A DNA stretch of 64,000 nucleotides from JBGQBN01 sp041494805 (GCA_041494805.1 JBGQBN010000001.1:186001-250000), one strand, 5' to 3'. Shown: positions 27,837-37,607, counted from the stretch's first letter. Notes: generated by a model from the sequence alone, not told the origin. Numbers and translations are program-made.

Positions 27837-28979
27837 TTACTCCCCTCTCAAGATCATAGCGGGTTGTACGCGTCGCAACAGAAAAAGTGGCAGCACCGCC
27901 GAAATCAGCGCCATCCCTATACTGCCCACCAGCACGAGCGGCAGAATGCTGAACCGCGGGCTGACCGCAGCGTGGAAATTGACTCGCCCAATCCAGGTGG
28001 CGATGCCCAGTCCCAGGACAAATCCCAGAACCGCGCCCACCGCGCCCAGAGCCGCCGCCTCCGCCGCAAAGAAACCGCCAATCAGCCGCTCCGAGGCGCC
28101 CAGCGCCTTCATGATGGCAAAGTCGCGACGGCGGTCAAATACCCAGCCCATCAAAGTTGACAGCAGGCAAAGCGCGGCGGTCAAGATGATGAGTACGGCG
28201 GCCGCCAGAAGGGTGGCGCGGGTCTTGCCCAGGACACGAGCTTCACCTTCCATGATCTGGCGCACCGGCCGGACGTCAGCGTTGGGTAGAGCCTGCGCCA
28301 GCTTCCGAGTGATGGCGTCCACTTCCTCTGACGGGCCTGACGCGGCGACTTCGATGGTCGAAAAGGGCACGCCGCTCCATTCAGTGAAGTCGTCAAGTGC
28401 CACATAAACCCGGCTGTCTTCGCCCGCTCCCGTCCGGAGTGTACCCGCAGGAGTCAAGTGAACGGTGCGTCCCTGAAAGCTCAGATCGAAAGGCTTGTCC
28501 TCCGGGCTGACGGCGGCCGCGGCGCGGGCGCCTAACAATGCTTCCTTCGCTGCTTTCGGCCAGCCGGTCACAGACCACCAACCATTTAGTTTCCGCACCA
28601 GCGCCAAATCGGTTCCTGAAACCACGACTGGTTGGCCATCGGCAGCACGCGCCACCAGGTATGCAAAAGGAACTGCGATTCCATCTTTCCCGATGATCAA
28701 ACGAACCGTGGCGAAAGCATCGGGTGGAAGTGCCTGTCCGTCTTTCGCGACAATCACGACGTTCGCTCCGTAATTACGGAATTCCTTGCGCAGTTTGGTG
28801 TGCACGTCCACATACAGGTTGAGCATGGCGGTAGCCACTGCGGCGGCAACCACCATCGCCAGCAGGGCAGAGGCAGCACGCCCACGGCGCAACACAGCAG
28901 CCCTCAGCAACATGCGCAAGAACATTGAAGTATGGGTTGCAGGCGCACGCCGGCGGATGATTTCCTGCTTCGAGGTCAT
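27837..28979 (-). CDS. FtsX/MacB-type ABC transporter permease
   Basis: A 380-residue permease with one N-terminal transmembrane helix (about 25-55), a large periplasmic domain (60-255) and three C-terminal transmembrane helices (FtsX domain, about 260-375, with DRRRDFAIMKALGAS). It lies one base before the ATPase-repressor gene and overlaps the upstream permease by four bases (ATGA), so all are co-translated. Paired permeases of this shape occur beside FTR1/P19 iron systems of Campylobacter type. Confidence 0.88.
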   Translation of the reverse strand: MTSKQEIIRRRAPATHTSMFLRMLLRAAVLRRGRAASALLAMVVAAAVATAMLNLYVDVHTKLRKEFRNYGANVVIVAKDGQALPPDAFATVRLIIGKDGIAVPFAYLVARAADGQPVVVSGTDLALVRKLNGWWSVTGWPKAAKEALLGARAAAAVSPEDKPFDLSFQGRTVHLTPAGTLRTGAGEDSRVYVALDDFTEWSGVPFSTIEVAASGPSEEVDAITRKLAQALPNADVRPVRQIMEGEARVLGKTRATLLAAAVLIILTAALCLLSTLMGWVFDRRRDFAIMKALGASERLIGGFFAAEAAALGAVGAVLGFVLGLGIATWIGRVNFHAAVSPRFSILPLVLVGSIGMALISAVLPLFLLRRVQPAMILRGE

Positions 28980-30235
28980 GCCTCACCTCGTAGCGCGTAG
29001 ACCGGATCGAACTTTACCGCCCGCCGGATAGCAGCGGCGCTCCCCGCAAAGGTCACAATCACCGCGATGGCGAGGATTACCGGAAAGAGCACCGGCTGAA
29101 TCGCGATCTGCGAATCAAAAATAGAGCGGCCGATTTGCCGCGCCAACAGCGCACCCAAGCCGAATCCCGCCACCCCACCTATGAGGGCTAACAGCGCAGC
29201 TTCGGTGAAAAACAGCGCAGCCACCGGCGCATTTCCGGCGCCCAATGCTTTCATCAGGCCGACTTCGCTGCGGCGCTCGAAAATTGCGGTTGCCATGGCC
29301 GCTGAAACTGCCAGAGCCGACGCAACGAGGGCGGCGAGGGTAATTAGCAACATCAGGCCAGTGATGCGGGAGAGCACGACACCTTCGTTCTGTGCCACCT
29401 GGCGAATCTGTTCGGCGTGCGAGTGCGGAATCGTCTCTTGCAACTGATAGGCGATGGACTGCACGTACGGCGAGCAGTACCACCGGTCGAACATCTCCGG
29501 GTTCATCGACTTGGGATCGCGGCGGGCGAGGGCGTCTTCGGGCTTGGTCAGGGCACTGACATAAATGCGGCGGACTGCTCCCGGATGACCGACGATCTGC
29601 TGTGCGAGGGCGAGAGGAGCAACGATCTGTTCATCCTCGGTGCCTCCCGTGGAGAGGATGCCTGCAATCCCATGCGGCTGCCCAGCGATCTCTATCTGGT
29701 CTCCCGGCTTGCGCTTCAAGCTTCCCGCCAGCCGTTCGCCGAGAAGAACGTCTTGCGAATTGTCGTCGGGCCATGCGCCCGTGACCCTCCACCAGGGATG
29801 AGTCGTGCGTACGCCGGTGACGAAGTCCTCCTTGCCAAACCTCAGCGGTTTGGCAAAGTAGGTGCCAAGCAGGGTAGCATCAATGTTTTCGGGTGTGAGT
29901 TTCAAGTGGACCGGCAGCATCGGCGAAAATCCCACAATATTGTGGCGCCAGAACATGCCCTTGATCTTCGGCAAGTCAGCTTCGCTGAGATAGGCGCCGT
30001 CGCTAGCCGGCTTCAGGTTCACACCCCCGATTTCAACGTCCAGACTATCTTCCTGCGGGGTGACCACCAGGTTGGCGCCAAAGCTGCGCAGTTCGCGGTT
30101 GATCTTGTCGCCGATGTCGGTGGTGACGGCGATCATGGCGGTGGCCACACCCACGCCCAGTGTGATGGCAATGCCCGCCAGCGCCTTGCGCCGCTTCTGC
30201 CGCCGAAACGATTCGTACACCAGCCGCACGAACAT
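28976..30235 (-). CDS. FtsX/MacB-type ABC transporter permease
   Basis: A 419-residue permease of the same build as its downstream neighbour: N-terminal membrane helix, periplasmic domain of about 250 residues with no obvious catalytic motif, and a C-terminal FtsX domain (FERRSEVGLMKALGAGNAPV). It starts three bases after the FTR1 gene stop and overlaps the second permease, so the pair probably forms a heterodimer driven by the fused ATPase. Confidence 0.88.
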   Translation of the reverse strand: MFVRLVYESFRRQKRRKALAGIAITLGVGVATAMIAVTTDIGDKINRELRSFGANLVVTPQEDSLDVEIGGVNLKPASDGAYLSEADLPKIKGMFWRHNIVGFSPMLPVHLKLTPENIDATLLGTYFAKPLRFGKEDFVTGVRTTHPWWRVTGAWPDDNSQDVLLGERLAGSLKRKPGDQIEIAGQPHGIAGILSTGGTEDEQIVAPLALAQQIVGHPGAVRRIYVSALTKPEDALARRDPKSMNPEMFDRWYCSPYVQSIAYQLQETIPHSHAEQIRQVAQNEGVVLSRITGLMLLITLAALVASALAVSAAMATAIFERRSEVGLMKALGAGNAPVAALFFTEAALLALIGGVAGFGLGALLARQIGRSIFDSQIAIQPVLFPVILAIAVIVTFAGSAAAIRRAVKFDPVYALRGEA

Positions 30236-30238
30236 GGA

Positions 30239-31486
30239 TTATTGCCGGAACATGCGGGTGCCGGCCGCGATGTCCGCCTCCTTGATTAGAATCACGGGCG
30301 CCGTAACTTCAGCCTTCAGTGGAATGGGGTTGCATCCACCGGCCATGCCCACCGACTGCGGATTGATGGGCGCGGCGCAGTTCTTGCACACCACGCCGTT
30401 CGGTCCTTTGTAGAAGCCCACAGCGCCGCAGATCTCGCAGGCGTCGAAGACGGTGGCAATGGTACCGTCGGGCTTCTGATACAGCCAAAAACGGATTTCC
30501 ACGCCATTCTCATTAGCGGCATAACGATGCAAGTCGCCGTCGGAGACCTGCGCTAGTGGAATGCTCACCTGTCCGTTTACGAATGTCACTTCCGTCGCGG
30601 GTGACAGCGTGCTCACACTCTTGGCATAGATGAACTCAGCTGTGACCAAAAGGATAAAGACAAATGAACTGGCATACACCGAGGCCATCCACAGACTCTC
30701 GCGCCGGGCGGTCCAGGCGTTCTTGCGACGCTCAGCCGCCGACGCGGGCACGGCCACCGGCTCGCGCCGCTTCACTTCGAACAGCACCATGAGCGCGGCC
30801 AGGGCGAAGATGGTGATGAAGAAGAACAGGTCGTTGCGCACGATCGGACCGATGATGGCCATCTCCTGCCGCGAAGAGGGAAGTACACCGTTTTCAGAAA
30901 GCTCGTGCAGGCCAGCGATGACCAGCTGCGCGGCCACGAAGAACAGAATCACCGTAGTAACTCGGAAGAACTTCTGCAGATTAATCCGCACGCTGCCTTT
31001 GACGAACATCACTCCAAACAGGACGGCTACGGTCACACCCAGCAAGGTTCCTAGGACGCTGAGGAGTTCGGTCGAGTTCAGCGAGACCGCGCCGAGAATC
31101 AGCACGGTTTCCACGCCCTCCCGCAGCACCATCAGAAATACAAATACGAACAGTCCGAACCAGGCATCCTGGCCAGCGAGAAGTCCGACCTTGCCCTCGA
31201 TCTGGCCTTTCAGCTTGCGGCCGGTCTTCATCATGAAAACGATCATGGTGATGACGAAGAAAGAAGCCGCCAGCATGATCCAGCCTTCGAAGATGTCCTG
31301 GTTCCATCGCGTGCGGGAAAGGAGGATGGCCACCCCAATGCTGCCCACGAAGGCCGACGCCAGGGCGGCATAGACAGACTTACGCAGTTCCGGCCGGCCG
31401 ATCTTCGCCAGGTAAGCCAGCGTGATGCCGACGATCAGGGCGGCTTCCACGCCTTCACGCAGCGTAACAATGAATGCCTGTAGCAT
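30239..31486 (-). CDS. FTR1-type iron permease fused to a DUF2318 Fe-S-like domain
   Basis: About 415 residues. Residues 1-285 are an FTR1/EfeU-type permease with seven or so membrane segments and two iron-binding REGVE motifs (residues 10-14 and 122-126). A cytosolic or periplasmic tail of about 110 residues matches DUF2318: DACEICG, VVCKNCAAP and a later GGC (cysteines near 348, 351, 365, 368, 383). In Campylobacter P19 systems these are separate genes. It opens the operon; a 19-base Fur-box-like palindrome lies 25 bases upstream of the start. Confidence 0.88.
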   Translation of the reverse strand: MLQAFIVTLREGVEAALIVGITLAYLAKIGRPELRKSVYAALASAFVGSIGVAILLSRTRWNQDIFEGWIMLAASFFVITMIVFMMKTGRKLKGQIEGKVGLLAGQDAWFGLFVFVFLMVLREGVETVLILGAVSLNSTELLSVLGTLLGVTVAVLFGVMFVKGSVRINLQKFFRVTTVILFFVAAQLVIAGLHELSENGVLPSSRQEMAIIGPIVRNDLFFFITIFALAALMVLFEVKRREPVAVPASAAERRKNAWTARRESLWMASVYASSFVFILLVTAEFIYAKSVSTLSPATEVTFVNGQVSIPLAQVSDGDLHRYAANENGVEIRFWLYQKPDGTIATVFDACEICGAVGFYKGPNGVVCKNCAAPINPQSVGMAGGCNPIPLKAEVTAPVILIKEADIAAGTRMFRQ

Positions 31487-31510
31487 CTAGAAAAGGGCCT
31501 CTATCATTGT

Positions 31511-31529
31511 GAAAATGAATTTCAATTTC
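31511..31529 (-). promoter_or_regulatory. Fur-box-like operator upstream of FTR1
   Basis: GAAAATGAATTTCAATTTC matches 14 of 19 positions of the classical Fur consensus in either orientation, and forms a near-perfect inverted repeat in a 21-base context. It lies 25-43 bases upstream of the FTR1 start and may bind Fur or the fused DtxR-like domain. Confidence 0.6.
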
Positions 31530-31629
31530 AACTACTAAGATAGCCGTTTCACACCGCAGGCGTCAACGCGACAAATCACCCATGCTTGTGATCCAGGTCA
31601 CGCGGAAAGCGCATTCCCTTCGGCCATCG

Positions 31630-32316
31630 CTACAGCCGCTTCAGAAATCTCTTCGCACCCTCCAGACCAGGGAACAGTTTCTCCTCGGCGAGGAACTCCG
31701 CGGAGTGCACACAACGGCGGCTGCCACGCAGCTTGACCGGATGCTTCAGGTGGAGCATCTCGTGATAGACGATGTACTCCACGGCGTAGCGGGGGGCGGA
31801 GAAGTGGTCGAAGACGCGGCTGATGATGATCGTGTTATGGGCGGGGTCGTAATGGCCGAGAACACGGCGGGTGCCAACCTGGCTCCAACTCATGCGGGGA
31901 CGGCCCAGCAGGCCATGGAAGAATCTGGCATTCAGGTCGTCGAAGATGGCGTCCAGATCATAAAAATACCCCTTGGCGGAGCGCAGGCGTTTACGTCCAC
32001 GCATCTGGCGCACGAGGTGGGACTTCTTCGTGATGTCGTGACTGGAAACATACCGGCGGTAGCGGCTGGCGTGTTCGCGCTCGATGGGACGGCGGTACAT
32101 CTTGGCCAGGAGAATGTGAGCCAGGGCGCGCAATACCGGCTGCGGCGCGCCTTCCAACAGGTCCGAGAGGCGCACGAACAGTTTTCCCTGGCGCAGCCGG
32201 ATGGTGTTGTTGATGTTGGCAAAGGCAAAGAATTCAACCGCAAGGCCGGGCATGGGCGCCTGTGGGCACAGCTCGCGGTAGGTTTCCTGAAAAATGTGGA
32301 GCAGGCGGTCCCTCAC
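31630..32316 (-). CDS. SprT-like zinc metallopeptidase-domain protein
   Basis: A 228-residue soluble protein. The zinc motif is VYHEMLHLKHP (HExxH), followed by HSAEFLAEEKLFP supplying the third ligand, and the N-terminal half has a Lys/Arg-rich segment. This is the SprT/WLM-like architecture, possibly protease or DNA-protein crosslink repair related. It lies 58 bases upstream (in transcription) of nothing recognisable and is not clearly part of the FTR1 operon. Confidence 0.75.
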   Translation of the reverse strand: MRDRLLHIFQETYRELCPQAPMPGLAVEFFAFANINNTIRLRQGKLFVRLSDLLEGAPQPVLRALAHILLAKMYRRPIEREHASRYRRYVSSHDITKKSHLVRQMRGRKRLRSAKGYFYDLDAIFDDLNARFFHGLLGRPRMSWSQVGTRRVLGHYDPAHNTIIISRVFDHFSAPRYAVEYIVYHEMLHLKHPVKLRGSRRCVHSAEFLAEEKLFPGLEGAKRFLKRL

Positions 32317-32376
32317 CTTGCGGGTAGGTTAACACAGGAACAAAAATTCTAAGTCACTAAGCCACACTCTCAGGGA

Positions 32377-32919
32377 TCATTGCGGTTTGACCAGCTTCTT
32401 GTGCTTCGCGTCCTCCTCCTGCTGAGCCAGCGACTGGCGGTGGTCTTCGACGCTGCTGTCAAGAGTATCCAGCGTATTGCCCAGGAGAAACTCGTATTGC
32501 TTAGCCTCGCTCCTCACGATCTCGGCCGAGTCTCTTAAAGCCCGGAGTTTGGCCTGAAATTCGGTGTCCGCCTCGATAATCGCTTTCAACGACTTGCGCA
32601 CGTCGGCTTTCCGGCCCATGTAGGTGTCAATGTTGTCGTTCAGTTCATCGTAAACATCGAGGAAATCCTGCAGGCGGTCGTGAATCGCCTGGCCTCGGCT
32701 GGTCACTTTAGGATCGGAGCGGGCCTGGTCCAGTAATTCCAGCCGTGCGCGGGCAAACTTTACATATAACTTAAGACGGTCGTCGGGCGCCGTAGCGGTA
32801 TCGCGCAGCTGATCAATCTCCAGCGGATTGAGCGGATCATGGCGGCGCTCAGCCTGCGCCGTCGCGAGCAGCAAGAGCGACCATGCAACCCAGGCAAGGC
32901 GGTGGCGGGCGACGGTCAT
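32377..32919 (-). CDS. secreted helical protein of unknown function
   Basis: A 180-residue exported protein: signal peptide (cleavage near TAQAE, residue 23), then long amphipathic helices with heptad-like spacing (DELNDNIDTYMGRKADVRK and neighbouring segments). I do not recognise the family. Its ATG overlaps the stop of the upstream gene by four bases. Confidence 0.65.
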   Translation of the reverse strand: MTVARHRLAWVAWSLLLLATAQAERRHDPLNPLEIDQLRDTATAPDDRLKLYVKFARARLELLDQARSDPKVTSRGQAIHDRLQDFLDVYDELNDNIDTYMGRKADVRKSLKAIIEADTEFQAKLRALRDSAEIVRSEAKQYEFLLGNTLDTLDSSVEDHRQSLAQQEEDAKHKKLVKPQ

Positions 32920-33359
32920 TTTTCTTCCTTCTTTCCAAACATGCGGGATAGCAGGTCGGTGCGCAGCTGTTCCAGGTGATCGATCGCGGCCTGGACCGGC
33001 GCTTGATCCTCGAAAGCCAGCGTGCGTTTGATGTCGCGCAATCGTACCGCCATCTTCCGTACGCCGATTTCAGTTTGCTTGAGCCTCTTGCCGGTGCGGA
33101 CAGACGAATCACGCGCTTTTTCGGAGTAGGCAGCTACGTCGCCTACGGCGGCGCGGGCGGCATCTACCTTGCCGGCGGCGTACAACTGGTCGGCGGCCTC
33201 CACTTGCCGCCGCGCGATTTCCGTGTACAGGCCTGGGCGCTCTTCCGGCCGGGCTGACTCGGCGCGAGCCTTCAGCTGCTCCAGGGTTTCCTCTTTGCCC
33301 GCGAGCGCAGCCAGCGATGCGGCCAGAAGAACTGCGATGATGACGACACAGTTGCGCAT
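32916..33359 (-). CDS. secreted helical protein of unknown function
   Basis: A 147-residue exported protein with a signal peptide (MRNCVVIIAVLLAASLAALA) and two long helical segments rich in Arg, Ala and Glu. The ATG at 33359 lies five bases after the TPR gene stop and is preferred to the earlier frame start at 33410. It overlaps the downstream helical protein; these two and the TPR protein form an operon. Confidence 0.65.
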   Translation of the reverse strand: MRNCVVIIAVLLAASLAALAGKEETLEQLKARAESARPEERPGLYTEIARRQVEAADQLYAAGKVDAARAAVGDVAAYSEKARDSSVRTGKRLKQTEIGVRKMAVRLRDIKRTLAFEDQAPVQAAIDHLEQLRTDLLSRMFGKKEEK

Positions 33360-33364
33360 GGCTG

Positions 33365-34684
33365 CTACTTCTTGGGTTCGATCGCGATCAGCCGATGGCG
33401 CGCCTGCCACTCCTGATCGGGAAATTGCCCGTTGGCGACTTCGAGGAAGCGATGATAATTCTCCGCCGCCAGCTTCATGGCGCGTAAGTGATCGTATGCG
33501 CTGGCGCGCAGGAAATAGGTGACCGCGATCTCCGGCAGAAACTTTGCCCGGGCGTCGAGCGCTTTGATCGTCAGGTCGTAATTCTTGTTCTCGCTGGCCG
33601 CAAATGCGAGGTCCCCGTATGCCGCCCCGAAATCAGACTTCAGATTGACTGTGGTCAGGAATTCCTGCTGGGCCTCGGGAAACTTCCGCTGTTTCAGAAA
33701 TGCTACGCCCAATCCGTGGTGCAACCCGGCATCGTTCGGCTGGGTCGCCAGCAACCAACGGTATTGCACTTCCGCCTGGTCATACTTTCCGGCCCTGGCG
33801 TAAAGGTCGGCCAGATCGCGCTGCGCCCCGGCATCGGCGGGATCGAGTCTCAGTGCTACCTGAAGCTCCGCAATGGCATCATCGTTTTTTCCGTCAGCGG
33901 CCAGCATGCGGCTGAGCTGCATGTGGGCGCCCGCATCAGCGGGATGCAAAGCGACCAGCTTGCGCAAGATCTCTTCTGCCTCGGTGAAGCGGCGGCCGCG
34001 CATGTAGATATTGGCCATGCCGGTGAGCGCCTCGCTGGATGCCGGGTCGATGGCCAGAATCTGCTTGTATTCCTGCTCCGCGTCGGCAAAGTGATTCTCC
34101 TTTTCCAATAGCAGGCCGGCGGAGAGATGCGGCTCGGGATTCCTGGGATCGAGTGCAGCCGCCTGGCGGTAGGCGTCGACCGCTTCATCCGGGTGACTGG
34201 CCTCAAGCACGTGGGCCAACGACAGCCAGGCGCGCGCACGGCCTTCATCCACGTGGGACGTCGGCTTCAGCTTGGTGGCGGCACGAAGAAACTGCTCTGC
34301 TTCCGCATTGCCGGCCTTCGCCAGCATGAGACCGAGGTTCAGGTTGGTTTCGAAAATGTCGGGCTTAGCTGTGACCGACTTGTGGTAAGCGCCAATGGCG
34401 TCGTCCGTCTTGCCCATGGCGTTGTACACGAACCCCAGATCGAACCAGGCTTGATAGTTGGCGGGATTGGAGGTGACGACTTTGTTCAGCAACGGTTCGG
34501 CGGTGGCATAATCCTGCTTTTCGATGGCGGTCTCGGCCTGGACCAGGTCCGGCGGAAAAAGCGGATCTTCCTCCACCACTCTGTGGTGGCGCACAGTTTT
34601 TCCCGTCGTCTGCGCCGGGAGAGTCGCGCTGATGCACATCCCTACAGCGAGCAGCGCGAGCGCCAGTTGTTTATTTGCGACCAT
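33365..34684 (-). CDS. exported TPR-repeat protein
   Basis: A 439-residue protein: signal peptide (LLAVGMCISATLPAQ), then about nine TPR units from residue 50 to 420 (for example AWFDLGFVYNAMGKTDDAIGAYHKSV). A scaffold for protein interactions in the periplasm is likely. Its start overlaps the end of uvrA by 14 bases, so it is translationally linked to uvrA despite having no repair function evident. Confidence 0.85.
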   Translation of the reverse strand: MVANKQLALALLAVGMCISATLPAQTTGKTVRHHRVVEEDPLFPPDLVQAETAIEKQDYATAEPLLNKVVTSNPANYQAWFDLGFVYNAMGKTDDAIGAYHKSVTAKPDIFETNLNLGLMLAKAGNAEAEQFLRAATKLKPTSHVDEGRARAWLSLAHVLEASHPDEAVDAYRQAAALDPRNPEPHLSAGLLLEKENHFADAEQEYKQILAIDPASSEALTGMANIYMRGRRFTEAEEILRKLVALHPADAGAHMQLSRMLAADGKNDDAIAELQVALRLDPADAGAQRDLADLYARAGKYDQAEVQYRWLLATQPNDAGLHHGLGVAFLKQRKFPEAQQEFLTTVNLKSDFGAAYGDLAFAASENKNYDLTIKALDARAKFLPEIAVTYFLRASAYDHLRAMKLAAENYHRFLEVANGQFPDQEWQARHRLIAIEPKK

Positions 34685-37607
34685 TGGAGCGTGAAGACCC
34701 GTTTTCGTTCAAGATACGTGCCAGGAACTTTCCGGTGTACGAATTGGGCAGCTTGGCGATGACTTCCGGCGTACCCGCGCCGATTACATAGCCGCCCCGA
34801 TCGCCGCCTTCCGGACCCAGATCGATGACCCAGTCCGCGGTTTTGATGACTTCCAGGTTGTGCTCGATCACCAGGATGGAGCCTCCTGCATCAATTAGAC
34901 GGCGAAAGGCGGAAAGTAGTTTGCTGACATCGTCGAAATGCAGCCCGGTTGTGGGCTCGTCAAAGATATAAAGAATCCGATTGCGCCGCCGGCTGCCATC
35001 CTTCGCACTCGACCGACGGCCGATCTCTCGCGCCGCCGGCTGCAAGTGGGCCGCCAGCTTCATGCGCTGGGCCTCGCCTCCAGACAGCGTGGTGGCGGAT
35101 TGACCCAGCCGCAGGTAGCCTAGCCCTACCTCCTCCAGCACGCGCAGTTTGTCCACCACCTTGGGCGCGTTGGCGAAGAACTGCAGGGCCTCCTTCACCG
35201 TTAGCTGCAGTACCTGTTGGATGTTCTTGCCACGATAGCGGACTTCCAGCACCTGAGGCTTGTAGCGAGCGCCTTTGCACTCTTCGCAGATAAGTTCAAC
35301 GTCGGCCAAGAACTGCATTTCCACGGTGACGGTGCCGTCGCCCTGGCAGGTTTCGCAGCGGCCCCCGGGAATGTTGAAGGAAAAATGGCCAGCTGTGAAT
35401 CCACGCTTCTGTGCCTCGGGGAGGGAAGCAAACAGTTCGCGGATGCCATCGAAAGCCTTGATGTATGTGACCGGGTTGGAGCGTGGCGTCCGGCCAATGG
35501 GCGATTGATCCACCAGGATCACGTCATCAATGTATTCCGCGCCTTCCAACCGGTCCCAACTGGGGGAGGGTAGCGGCTCCCCACTGGTCTGCTTCTTAGC
35601 AGCAGACAGCGCCCGGTAGAGCACGTCGTGCAACAGAGTGGACTTGCCGGAGCCTGAGACTCCCGTGATGGCCACGATCATCCTCAGCGGTAGCGTGAGA
35701 TCAACATCTTTCAAATTGTGGGCCCGCGCACCATAGATCTTGATCTGCTGTGAATCCGGCTTGCGGCGGGTGGCGGGCAACTGTATGCGCAGGTCTCTCG
35801 AAAGATAACGACCCGTGAGTGAACCAGGCGCCTTGCGAACCTCGTCATAGGTTCCCACCGCGATCACCTTGCCGCCATTTTCTCCCGCCCCGGGTCCAAG
35901 GTCGAGAATGCGGTCGGAGGCCCGCATGACGTCGGGATCGTGTTCGACCACAAGAATCGTATTCCCCAGATCGCGCAAGTCGTGCAGGATCTTGATCAGG
36001 CGATGGGTGTCCCGGCTGTGCAGGCCGATGGAAGGCTCGTCCAGCACGTAAAGCGTTCCTACCAAACGTGAGCCCAGCGAGGTCGCCAGCTGAATGCGTT
36101 GCGCCTCGCCACCCGAAAGGGTTGAGGCCAACCGATCCAGCGTGAGGTACTCCAACCCCACGTCGTTGAGAAAACGCAGGCGTTCATTGATTTCCTGCAG
36201 CAGCTTGTCGGCGATGGCGGCTTCCTCATCGTTGAGTTGGACCTGCGTGAAAAAGTTCGCTGCCTCCTCGACGGTCAGGCTGCAAACTTCGCAGATATTC
36301 TTTCCATTGATCTTCACCTGCCGGGCTTCCTGACGCAGCCGGGCCCCGCCACAAGTCGAACACAGCGAGTATCCACGGTAACGGCTGAGGAAAACCCGCA
36401 CGTGCAGCTTGTACTTCTTGCGCTCCAGGTGATTGAAGAAGCCACGCACGCCATAGAACCGGCCTTCCCCTTCGATGACCAGGCGCTGCTTCTCCGGATC
36501 CAGTTCGGTCCAGGGCACATCCAGCGGAATCTCCAGTTGCTTGGCAAAGCGTTTGAGCTCGGTGAAGAGTGGACGGTATTTGGGTTTGGTCCAGGGCTCA
36601 ATGGCGCCTTCGTTCAGAGTTCTCGACTTGTCGGGAATGACCAGATCGAGATCGAAGTCAATGGTGTTGCCGAACCCCTGGCAGCGCGGGCAGGCGCCGT
36701 ATGGGTTGTTGAACGAGAACAGGCGTGGCTCGGGTTCTTCATAACGAAGGTTACAGCGCTTGCACTCGAAGCGCTGAGAAAAGCGGACTCCCTGGGAAGG
36801 CTGGTCATCTCGCGGAACAGACTCGAAGACAACTTCGCCGGCTTCGCGGTAGCTGATCTCCACCGCGTCCACAATGCGGGCACGGGCGTCCGCAGAGACG
36901 ACCAGGCGGTCAACCAGCAGGAAGACAGGTTCGGCAAAATTGACGTCGAGCAACGACTCAGGGCTGGAGAACTCAAATATCTGGCCGTTCTGGTAGAGGC
37001 GGTTAAAGCCACGCTTGCGCAGGTCGAAGAGACGGGTCTTGACTGCATCGGACTGGGGCGCGCTGACTTTCACAGGCTTCTTCCCGCTGCTCCGGCCTTT
37101 CTTTTTTTCCAGGTCTGAGCTGACCGCTTCTGGGGCGTGCAGTGGGAAAAACACCTGCAGTCGGGTGCCCTCCCCCATAGCCAGAACGGCGTCGGCGACC
37201 TCGTCGACTGTGTCTTTCTTCACTTCATTGCCGCATTGCAGGCAGTAAGTCCGCCCGACCCGGGCAAACAGCAGACGCAGGTAATCGAAAATCTCGGTTG
37301 CGGTGGCAACGGTGGACCGTGGATTGCGCGTCGTATTTTTTTGCCGGATGGCGACTGCAGGGGCGATGCCGTCAATCACATCGACGTCCGGCTTCTCGAT
37401 TCGCTCCAGGAATTGCCGGGCGTAGGCAGAGAGCGATTCGACGTAGCGCCGCTGGCCCTCGGCATAGATGGTGTCAAAGGCAAGCGAGGACTTGCCTGAT
37501 CCCGAGACGCCGGTGACAACCGTCAGCGAATTATGCGGGATTTCAAAATCAATGTTCTTGAGGTTGTGGACCCGCGCTCCGCGAACAACAATGGTTTCCG
37601 TGGACAT
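34671..37607 (-). CDS. uvrA: excinuclease ABC subunit A
   Basis: A 978-residue UvrA with two ABC ATPase halves. The N-terminal half has VTGVSGSGKSSLAFDTIYAEGQ and a signature; the C-terminal half has ITGVSGSGKSTLLHD, LSGGEAQRMKLA and an ILYIFDEPTTGLHFDD Walker B. Zinc-site cysteines (CLQCG, CKRCN, CPRC, CSTCG, CETCQ, CEEC) are in place. It recognises bulky DNA lesions. It has no SOS-like box recognised upstream. Confidence 0.95.
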   Translation of the reverse strand: MSTETIVVRGARVHNLKNIDFEIPHNSLTVVTGVSGSGKSSLAFDTIYAEGQRRYVESLSAYARQFLERIEKPDVDVIDGIAPAVAIRQKNTTRNPRSTVATATEIFDYLRLLFARVGRTYCLQCGNEVKKDTVDEVADAVLAMGEGTRLQVFFPLHAPEAVSSDLEKKKGRSSGKKPVKVSAPQSDAVKTRLFDLRKRGFNRLYQNGQIFEFSSPESLLDVNFAEPVFLLVDRLVVSADARARIVDAVEISYREAGEVVFESVPRDDQPSQGVRFSQRFECKRCNLRYEEPEPRLFSFNNPYGACPRCQGFGNTIDFDLDLVIPDKSRTLNEGAIEPWTKPKYRPLFTELKRFAKQLEIPLDVPWTELDPEKQRLVIEGEGRFYGVRGFFNHLERKKYKLHVRVFLSRYRGYSLCSTCGGARLRQEARQVKINGKNICEVCSLTVEEAANFFTQVQLNDEEAAIADKLLQEINERLRFLNDVGLEYLTLDRLASTLSGGEAQRIQLATSLGSRLVGTLYVLDEPSIGLHSRDTHRLIKILHDLRDLGNTILVVEHDPDVMRASDRILDLGPGAGENGGKVIAVGTYDEVRKAPGSLTGRYLSRDLRIQLPATRRKPDSQQIKIYGARAHNLKDVDLTLPLRMIVAITGVSGSGKSTLLHDVLYRALSAAKKQTSGEPLPSPSWDRLEGAEYIDDVILVDQSPIGRTPRSNPVTYIKAFDGIRELFASLPEAQKRGFTAGHFSFNIPGGRCETCQGDGTVTVEMQFLADVELICEECKGARYKPQVLEVRYRGKNIQQVLQLTVKEALQFFANAPKVVDKLRVLEEVGLGYLRLGQSATTLSGGEAQRMKLAAHLQPAAREIGRRSSAKDGSRRRNRILYIFDEPTTGLHFDDVSKLLSAFRRLIDAGGSILVIEHNLEVIKTADWVIDLGPEGGDRGGYVIGAGTPEVIAKLPNSYTGKFLARILNENGSSRSNGRK

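Noticed and set aside
26609..31486. A MacB-type antibiotic or peptide exporter.
   Set aside because: The permeases and ATPase resemble MacB, but FTR1, DUF2318 and a DtxR-like domain in the same operon make iron uptake more likely, and no MacA-like partner is present.
36237..37118. A 293-codon plus-strand frame opposite uvrA.
   Set aside because: Antisense of uvrA codons; composition is a mirror of the real gene.
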